A stretch of 64,000 nucleotides of DNA from the NCBI GenBank assembly GCA_029168955.1, contig JAPDOI010000022.1, forward strand, positions 1,178,001-1,242,000, in the 5' to 3' direction. The stretch's first letter is position 1; each line of letters starts with the position of its first letter. This stretch comes from Aplectana chamaeleonis. Its lineage: Eukaryota; Nematoda; Chromadorea; Rhabditida; Cosmocercidae. The position numbers and the translations under genes are program-made. Below the pieces are notes generated by a model. The model saw only the letters and a list, made by a program, of their open reading frames with translations, was not told the DNA's origin and did no database searches. Of this stretch, positions 56,940-64,000 are shown one piece after another.

Positions 56940-57719
56940 TTACTGTGCCCTAGGCGGCTTCTGCGAGTGACCTGGTTGGGAAGAGGTACCCGGGTCTGAT
57001 GAACTACTCGATCTACCGGTGCCTTCTTCTTCGTATTTTTCTATTTCCTTCCAGTTCCAGCCTTTCGGAAACTTGCCCTGGCGCTTCTTCCCTTTAGGCG
57101 TATTAGAGTTCCTTTCCTTGAGCTTCCTGACCTCTTCACTGTCGTCCTCCACCTGAAAAATTAGCAAAGGATCCCCTTCGTAGAAGTCGACGTTCGAGAG
57201 ATCGTGCGTCGACGGTTTACGAGACGAATCCCGAGCTGAAGGATGCCTTCGGATGGGGGAGCGCCCCCTTGTAGAAGAGGAGCCGTTCCTCCTTGACGAA
57301 CTACCACTTGTTGTACTGGCACGCTCTCGAGAATGTGGTGAGAGTTCTCTTCTAGGGGAACGTCCCCTACGACTAGAATGAGATTGCATTGTGCGCCGCT
57401 CGTCTGAGTGATGGGAACGGGGAGGAACATTGCGTGGAAGTCTTTGCTTGGCAGGAGATCGGGGATGCACCGCATAGCGTTCCTGTGGTCCTACTCTCGA
57501 CGTATTAACAGGGCTCGACGTCTGATTGCGAGACGGAGCTCGTGATAAGACTTCGAAAGGCTGGCTTCTGGAGTCGCCCCAGAATCTGCGGCGTGGCGGA
57601 CTAATTGGGTGCGGTTGCAGTGACCTCGCTCCCTTCGGTGGCGGAATCTAAGTGTCGGCATGAAGCGCTCCATGAAACTCCTGCTGCGGCACGCCCACGT
57701 CGACATCGACGAATCGGTT

Positions 57720-57930
57720 GTGGACACAAACCGCTTGATGGTGGCCGTACTGATCGCAGGACCAAGAACGCTTGCCCCTTATGCACGAGCTGCTGTGGTG
57801 TTCCAAGCAGATCATACATCTGCGATTACGTACTAGAATGTTGGTTCTGGCTTGGAGGCTCCTAACGTTCGGACACTTTGCTGAATGATGTCGCACCTCC
57901 GAGCAGAAAACACACGGTTTCCGCCTTTTT
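57720..57930 (-). other. Gag zinc-knuckle cluster
   Basis: Cys/His spacings C-x2-C-x5-H-x3-C, C-x2-C-x3-HH-x3-C and C-x2-..-HH-x3-C lie within about 60 residues. In BEL and related elements this segment binds nucleic acid during particle assembly. Confidence 0.7.
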
Positions 57931-59188
57931 GTTGGCGGAGGCGCGGCAGCACCTGGTCTTGACGTGGACCCCATCGGCAGGACATAATACGGCTGAGCGC
58001 GACGAAGCCACCTCTCCTCTTCGCTCTATGACCCAGCAGATTGTTGTTTCGGCAGAGGTTTTACCGGTGGTGCTGGATGCCAGAATGTAGCGGGGTGAGA
58101 CGGTGGGACCTGCTCATGAGACGCGGACTTCTTCGCCGTTTGCAACGTACTCGGGCACCCATTCCTTCTCTTCCTCTGGCATTTTCTTTAACAGCCTTGA
58201 CTGGGTTGAGTCCCAGCTTCCGACTGCAGATCCGCTGAGGGGCGAGACCCAGCCTGGGGGGGGGGGCAGAGGAGAAGGCAGTAAAGAAGAATGTGAATGT
58301 GACTCTTGGCCTGGGTCGCTCGACGTATTAGTGACTGCAGGGTTGTGTTTGGCAGTAGCAGACATGGTAGTAGCCGGAGCTTTGGAGTTCAAATACTCCT
58401 TGTTGGCGTCGGATTTAAGCATGGATGCGTAATCGGAACGCCAAAACTGAATGCCCTGCATGTACGTAATAGGATTCGAACTGAAATCTTCAGGAACGAG
58501 AGGCTGAGCAGCTAGTAGGCGACCTTCATCCCTTCCTAGTGGAAGAGTGAGTTCCTCCGTGATTCCAGAGGAAAGATATGCTATCAAGGCGGCAATGTAT
58601 CTGAAAGCGTGTGCCGATACAGCAGATCCTAGCATAAGTTGCTCCTGTACGCTCTCTTCTGTAATGCGATATAGATGCATTGCTCTCCTGAAATAGCTGA
58701 GATCAGCCGACGGATTAAAAAGACGTGGTAATGTAGTCTCCTGCAGGATCTCACGCTGGTTCCCAATAGCAACGACCGCGTGGAGCAGCTCCTGAATCCA
58801 CGCAGTGAGTGTAGGGTAGCTCATTTGGCCGGGCGTCCGCTTCTTGAGATAGTCGGCCAAGCGTGTGAATGAGCTGATCGTGTTGGTGATCAGATCAGCT
58901 AGCATTCTCGTGGCGGTAGCTATTCGCACTGACGCAATACGTTCCTTTTCATCAATAATAGCTGTCGAGTTGTCCGGACTGAGTCTGATTTGTGAAGCAT
59001 TTCTTCTTCGGAACTCGTCGGACTTCGTCATGTAGTCGAACAGCATAAAAAGTTGACGTCCAGTGAGCTCCTGTATTGGCCGATAATCAACGTAGTAGAT
59101 ACTGCTGTCCGTAACTGGAGGAACTGACTGAATGTTGTATGCCTTGGGGTGGAAACCCAGCGGCGTATCACATTCCCACAATGACGTA

Positions 59189-59668
59189 TTAAAGGCAGTG
59201 TTCACGTATAAAATGTGTTTCAGTTTCAACTTGGAATGGGTAGTGGAGAGGCACACTGTAACGTTAGCGTCGAAAGAACGCTTGAAAACGAGCCAGGAAA
59301 AGCTCCAAAAGAGCCCGAAGTTGCCACTTCGAGCGCAAGGCAAACCCCGAAAGCGCAGCATACGCCCACTGACGTGAACAAATGAATGCTCAAGATCTTG
59401 AGATGAGCGATGATTCCCAATCATTAGCCCCGTTCTTCCCTTCATTCTCAACTTCTCTCTTTACTCAGGTCAGCTCGCATACATCGGCTGCAAAAGACGG
59501 AAGTTACAAGCCTCCATCATGCTTCTTTAACTCAATTTTTGAGGGACCGTAACTTCGTTGCCAGAAGGTCTTGTACGATTTCAGAGACATTATTGGAATC
59601 AGCATGGGGCCGTTCTCAAGGTAAGCGGGAAGCAGAAAAACGATTTTCATCGTGAACACTGCCTTTAA
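59189..59668. mobile_element. TTAA-family MITE, copy 5, inserted in BEL gag (480 bp)
   Basis: TTAA then AGGCAGTGTTCACGTATAAA at the left; TTTTCATCGTGAACACTGCCT-like end then TTAA at the right. The net insertion is 476 bp (remainder 2 on division by 3); the gag frame on either side is shifted by exactly that amount, so the host frame was continuous before insertion. Same subfamily as 49199-49688. Confidence 0.9.
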
Positions 59669-60229
59669 GGACGCTGAGCGACTCAAAGTCTCGCAGCTGT
59701 CTCGCAGCCTCTAAAAGGCGTATCCCAGCTAAAGACATTGCGGTAGGTCGCCGCTCGGCATCTCTCTGCACGAGCTGCATCAGCTCTGCGACTCGCATCG
59801 GCGCCTCTGTGACGTGAAGAGGTGCGCGCTGCTTTTGGAGAGTTGACATATTACAGAGCGGGCCAGAGCGTGACTCCAGCAAGTGACCGCGAGTCACGCT
59901 TACGGGCTCTCCGCGCTTCTGCTTCACTTTGATGACGTAAGACGTATTATGAGGCTCCACCTTCTGCTGTTGATCAGGTGGAGCTGACGTATTAGGAGCG
60001 GTTTCGGGCTCAACTCACCCGCGGCCATCTCCACAGCCCATTTGGGGTGGACTGATGGCTTCACGAATGTGGAGCATACCTCCATCGGGACTGCTTCAGG
60101 CTGATCCTCTGAAACCGCCAATTCTGACAACGTGTTAGAAATAAGATCTGAAAGAATCGTTTCGAGATCACCCGCATCCTTTTCAGACTCAGCGGGTGGT
60201 ACAGGCGCTTCATTCGAACGATTGGACAT

Positions 60230-61127
60230 TTTCGTTGGTCGGGTTCAAATTTTTCCTGAAAGAAACGATTTCCTATAATGCATAGATTTTTCAAGTTACA
60301 GACACAAAATATGGCAAGGTACTACGTAATATGATGCATATTTAGCAGGGGGTCTAGTGGGGTGTGCAAAAACTGCTACCCGAAAAGTTTCAAGAAAATC
60401 GTAAATTACGATTTTCGATCGATATCATGGTTTTTTGCCGTTTACTTGGGGAGAATCGCCAGTATTCGTCGGCCCTAGTGGCACCAATCCCAGTAGGTCT
60501 CAATCACGTAATATCCGAGGACGATTAGGGATGAATGGAATGAAAAACCCAAATGCGAAGAGATGAGAAGAGATGAGAATAATGGAAAGCTGGCGCGCGG
60601 TACGAGAGAAAATCGTAAAATATGATTTCGCGGCCGGGATGACTCACGTGCGACCTTGACGGTATCGATCGGCCGGCGTCGACGTCGATTAAGTGCAAGC
60701 GCCGGCAAATCACTGCGCCGCGGTTACGGTATCGCAAAGGTGAGTGTTTTTTGCTCATTTTGACGTTTTGTTTCTGTTTTGTGGGTTATGTGAATTCAAC
60801 CGGTTGTTCGGTTGAAACGGTATTGTCGTCGTAGATGTAATCGGGTTGGGGGACCCGTATACGACGAAAATTTGTTGTTGTTGTTGTTTATATAAAAGCG
60901 TGTAAATATTCGAGAATGTGCTTCTCCAACTTAGGGTAAGGGTAGGAACCCCTGCTGGGAGGAACATCTGACGTAAATACGGAAGCCCTGGTAACATTTC
61001 CAGCTGAAATAAACGGGAACGAAGTCCGGAATTCGGGTCGAATTATGCGCTGTTCAGGAGTAAGCGCGGACGAAGTAGTTGGAGGCCGTTCATTTTACGT
61101 AATGAATGGTTTTTCTAGAGTCACGTA
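60230..61127 (-). mobile_element. Probable BEL LTR and gag leader between pol and gag
   Basis: On the minus strand the pol frame stops at about 61128, shortly followed by TGTTATAGTACGTGACTC, a plausible LTR start (BEL LTRs begin TGT). The region has no coding motif, contains a TATATAAA box and an (AAC)n tract, and leads into the gag ATG at 60229. The LTR 3' border and primer-binding site were not fixed; TGGTGCCACTAGG at about 60485 is only a weak candidate. A second LTR copy for comparison is not in the window. Confidence 0.5.
60886..60897 (-). promoter_or_regulatory. TATA-like box in the putative LTR
   Basis: CTTTTATATAAAC on the minus strand, about 660 bp before the gag ATG and about 220 bp inside the putative LTR. 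It is symmetric, so it also reads as a TATA box on the plus strand. Confidence 0.3.
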
Positions 61128-61908
61128 CTATAACAACGTTTTATAATTCGGCCGTTTATAGGGCTGTTCTCTAAAAGGAGGATTTTTCGCCGCCCTGGGA
61201 GGTTGAACTCTCGAAGGTGGCGTTGATTTCTCCGCCTCTGAGACTTCAGCGGTGATTTCCAATGGAATCAAGTGATTGATGGATCGGTCTAACTTAGCGC
61301 GCTTGCTTGTTTGCACTTGTGCTGAGCGTATCGATCCATCCTTCGATGTAATAAGATGAACTATTACCCCTAAGGGCCACTGAGATCTAGGTCTGAGCTC
61401 GTCTTTGATGAATACAACGTTTCCTACTTATGGGTGGGTTATGGAACCTTGGCCCGTGCTAGGTTTGTTCTGGTTTCTTGCGGCAAGAGCCTGTAGGTAG
61501 TCTCTATGCCATACTGACCAGAACTTTTCCAGCATTTCCAGTAGTGCGTTGTAATTGTACGTAGTAACCTCGTATAGATCCGTTGTCGAAGGTTCATAGT
61601 AGTGTGATGATCACTACTTGTTGGCGTCGACAATGGTGTGACGAAGTGTGGAGAAATTAAGTCGATAGGTCGAAGAACTTTAATTTCTTCTGACGTATTA
61701 GCGCTTACCCAGGCTAGCGGCCGCGTACTAAGCATGGACTCGGCTTCACATACTAGTGCTTCGATGTTTTTCAAGTCCAGAGTTTGCCTATGAATTGTCT
61801 TTTTCAAGGCAATTTTGACTGACCCTACCAGCCTTTCATAAAATCCACCCTTTCACGGAGAGTGGGGAGTTATGAATTTCCATTTGAGTCCGTGCGTGGT
61901 GGCGAAGG

Positions 61909-61958
61909 CGATTGTCCTCATATTTTTATTACACGATTGTCCTCATATTTTTGCAGTT
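61909..61958. repeat. 25-bp tandem duplication in the integrase core
   Basis: CGATTGTCCTCATATTTTT starts at 61909 and again at 61934, with TTACA between. The duplicated 25 bp shifts the frame and creates a TGA at 61918-61920. Confidence 0.9.
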
Positions 61959-62263
61959 CATTGAGCAAAATTTCACTACCTAGCTTGAAGGTAGGTGCGT
62001 TGTCACTCACTACATTGTCGGGAGTTCCTTTACGCGCCATAAACCGTTCAAACGCCAGGAGGAATTGTGTTGTTGTGTTGTCTACAACAACTTCCAGGTG
62101 CAAGGCTCTGGTTGACATGCATGTGAACAGTGCCATCCAGATTTCTCTTACCTGGTTTTGCTCAAAGTTAACGCTAAGAGGTCCGAAATAATCTAAACCG
62201 ACGTATTGGAATGACTGAAATCGCCTGACCCTTTCCACTGGTAAATCCGTGGATATTGGGTAC

Positions 62264-62817
62264 TTAAAGGCAGTGGTCGCGATCAAATATGCTTGTCGTC
62301 TTTTTCTCTCCAAATCCTTTCCTGGGTCTCGAGTAGTAGGACCTATAAGAAAAATCGCGAAAAAACCACTGTTTTGGGCCGAATTTGAAACCTGAACTTT
62401 CTTGCCTTTTGATGGTGGACGAGCCCTCTCCACATCATCGGCATCGATGACCTCTTTTACAAGAACATCAGCTAGCTTGAAATTGAATGTCAATCAATGA
62501 ACCTTCGAATTTATGTACACATCTAGTCAAAAACATTGACTGAAGTGATGCTTTCATTATTCAACTGTTTTTATTCGTTAAATTTGCATTTATTTCGTCC
62601 TCTGAATGTCGATGATTTTTGACTGCTCGGCATGAGACTGCGATCTGTTTCGTCATCGCTGTGCACGTGTGCACGAACTAGCTTCTTTGGGCCCTAGAAA
62701 CTCTATTTGTAGACCGTTTTTCACCGCGCTACCTTCATAGTTTTTCAGCTGTTTTTGATCTAAGCTGATTTTTGTAGTTTTTTCGATAACGTTTTTCATC
62801 GTGACCACTGCCTTTAA
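62264..62817. mobile_element. TTAA-family MITE, copy 6, inserted in BEL integrase (554 bp)
   Basis: TTAA then AGGCAGTGGTCGCGATCAAA at the left; TTTCATCGTGACCACTGCCT then TTAA at the right; exact target duplication. Net insertion 550 bp (remainder 1), equal to the frame offset between the two flanking pol frames. Sister of 46622-47208. Confidence 0.92.
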
Positions 62818-64000
62818 AGGCATGGCCTTGATACCTCTTACAGGTGACACAGCGCGCTATAACGGCGTTTGTTATCTGTCTAACCCTGGGTAGGACGAAT
62901 TTTTCACGTATAGTCGAAACTACATGACTCGAACCGGAATGGAATAGCTTCTTGTGATAGTGTGAAACTATCATTTGGGAAAGTGTATGCTCAGGCAGGA
63001 GTAAAATTGGACTCCTTGCCGTTTCGCTTATTTCCGCATGGGCCATCCTCAATTTTCCGTGGACGATCCCGTAGTTATCCTAATGTGTGTGCGGCTTACG
63101 AATTACATGTTTTTCAAACTGCTGCGCTCCCTAGCGCTGATGCTCGTGTAGTATGAGGGGTTCAGCACACTGAATATCTTCAGAAGTTGGTTCTGGGGAC
63201 TCACTGAACTTACGTATTATTGATTCTTGATTCGGGACACTGCACACCGGCCTTTTTCCTATTAAGGCGTATAATTTGGCAATGAATTTGAGCACTCGTG
63301 CTGTGACTCGAACAAGTTCATCATACGAATTAGTGCGATCGAATGGCACTATGGAGAAATGAGCTTTGGGTGTGGTTACAGCCAAGGATTTGAACTCTAT
63401 TTCCATTTCTGGCACTGAGTTTGGCTTCACGGTGAAGTCCATGTCCACCATTGGCCATTCTAGTGCGGGACGTTGTACGACGAATCGTGGTCCATTCCAC
63501 CAGATATGCGTTTCCAGTTCGGCAGGACTTAATTCTCTGGTTGCGCAGTCTGCGGGGTTTTCTTCCGTATTGACGTAATAGAACTTTGTTTCAATTCCTT
63601 TCGACGAAATGGCATCCATACCCTTTTGTGTGTCCTTTACACGGTTGCTTACAAACGTTTTAAGCGGCTTGTTCGAGTAGATCCAATACAACACAATTTG
63701 CGAATTCGTCAGGAATCGCACCGCTTTGAACGAAACTTGCAGTTGTTTCATGAGAAATGACGCAGTTTTGACTCCTAGCATGCAACCCATTAGTTCCAAA
63801 CGCGGTATTGTGACCTTGTCCGGGGGAGCTAGCTTAGACTTTGCCATTAGCAGGTTGCACTTGGCTTGACCGTTGCTTGGCTTGCACAGTAAGTAAGCCG
63901 CTGTCGCGTATACTTGTTGTGAAGCGTCTGAAAACACTACTAGCTCGTACTCGGCATTGCTTGAGTGATAGCCGATGAAACGGGGTATGGATCCGCTGTA

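Larger units (their letters stand above)
56940..60229 (-). mobile_element. BEL/Pao retrotransposon gag, degenerate, with MITE insertion
   Basis: Starts at ATG 60229 (MSNRSNEAPVPPAESEKD). After a frame change near 60010 it continues to 59669, is split by the MITE at 59189-59668, and resumes as a long frame (59188-58114) with a hydrophilic capsid-like region. A further frame change near 58115 leads to the zinc-knuckle block at about 57920-57720: CVFCSEVRHHSAKC, then CMICLEHHSSSC and SCDQYGHHQAVC, the cysteine/histidine array typical of BEL gag. In-frame TAGs lie before (about 58031) and after it (57648-57650). The same frame runs on into a Ser/Arg-rich tail ending at 56940. No protease or RT follows, so this element is truncated or scrambled. 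Confidence 0.75.
61128..64000 (-). mobile_element. BEL/Pao retrotransposon pol (RT end, RNase H, integrase), pseudogene
   Basis: Continues off the right edge. 64000-63131: end of RT and RNase H, with IPRFIG, VVFSDASQQVYATAAYL, TIPRLELMGCMLG, then TNSQIVLYWI where BEL RNase H normally has TDS, FVSNRV and ENPADCATREL. 63130-62818: after in-frame TAGs at 63131-63133 and 63080-63082, the integrase zinc domain (H..KLFHSGSSHV.. and ARCVTCKRYQG). A MITE splits the next codons. 62263-61920: integrase core with YVGLDYFGPL (first Asp) and NVVSDNAPTFKLG (second Asp). After a 25-bp duplication and frame change, GGFYERLVGSVKIAL supplies the catalytic Glu, preceded by an in-frame TGA at 61853-61855. 61807-61128: C-terminal region (STRPLAWVS, LRPIDLISP, SKDGSIRSAQV, LIPLEI). 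The copy is inactive. Confidence 0.85.

Noticed and set aside
60475..60490. TGGTGCCACTAGG as BEL primer-binding site
   Set aside because: Only the first six bases fit a tRNA 3' end that I can recall; the LTR border is not defined.

Overview
This window looks like a repeat-dense intergenic stretch of a nematode chromosome, probably a strongylid or other clade V worm. The evidence is two exons of an SRX-type nematode chemoreceptor, nematode splice signals (TTTTCAG-like acceptors, GTATGT/GTGAGG donors), a mariner relative with the TTGGGTTGGGGAATAAGTTC end, CR1-like and RTE-like LINEs, a Penelope-like GIY-YIG fragment and a BEL/Pao retrotransposon. No complete host gene is visible and no tRNA, rRNA or CRISPR array was found. 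The many short open frames on both strands are mostly chance or repeat artefacts.

Layout. 0-1.1 kb: decayed CR1-like LINE. 1.1-4.4 kb: GC-rich repeats and two foldbacks. 4.46-4.60 kb: candidate first exon, then a TTAA-flanked MITE and a CTGCTG-rich minisatellite. 7.9-12 kb: dispersed repeats. 12.1-12.8 kb: dead mariner. 13.6-17.7 kb: four inverted-repeat elements, including a perfect 49-bp inverted repeat. 19.4-20.3 kb: minisatellite and a possible exon. 22.4-23.6 kb: SRX receptor exons. 24.4-25.3 kb: two minisatellites, one an array of TGACGTCA palindromes. 25.8-27 kb: RTE on the minus strand. 28-33 kb: foldbacks, Penelope-like fragment and more ~42-bp minisatellites. 34.7-36.4 kb: MITE, a perfect 42-bp palindrome and a second CR1-like LINE. 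42-43.5 kb: TA-flanked element with 122-bp internal repeats. 46.6-54.3 kb: TTAA MITEs and foldbacks. 55.04-55.16 kb: a paralogue of the 4.5-kb exon. 56.9-64 kb: BEL/Pao sequence on the minus strand.

The right end is the most informative part. Reading leftward on the minus strand it runs pol (RNase H, integrase), a probable LTR, then gag, which is the order expected where two BEL elements lie in tandem and share an LTR. Both gag and pol carry a MITE flanked by TTAA. In each case removing the insert plus one TTAA copy brings the two flanking reading frames into register, so these are clean nested insertions. Pol also carries in-frame stops, a 25-bp tandem duplication and an Asn at an expected RNase H Asp, so the element is dead.

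I found no convincing new multi-gene system. The best leads are the TTAA MITE family and its composite junctions, a shared ~42-bp period across five unrelated minisatellites, a CRE-like palindrome array, a covarying hairpin in two LINE-like tails, and the pair of paralogous first exons 50 kb apart.
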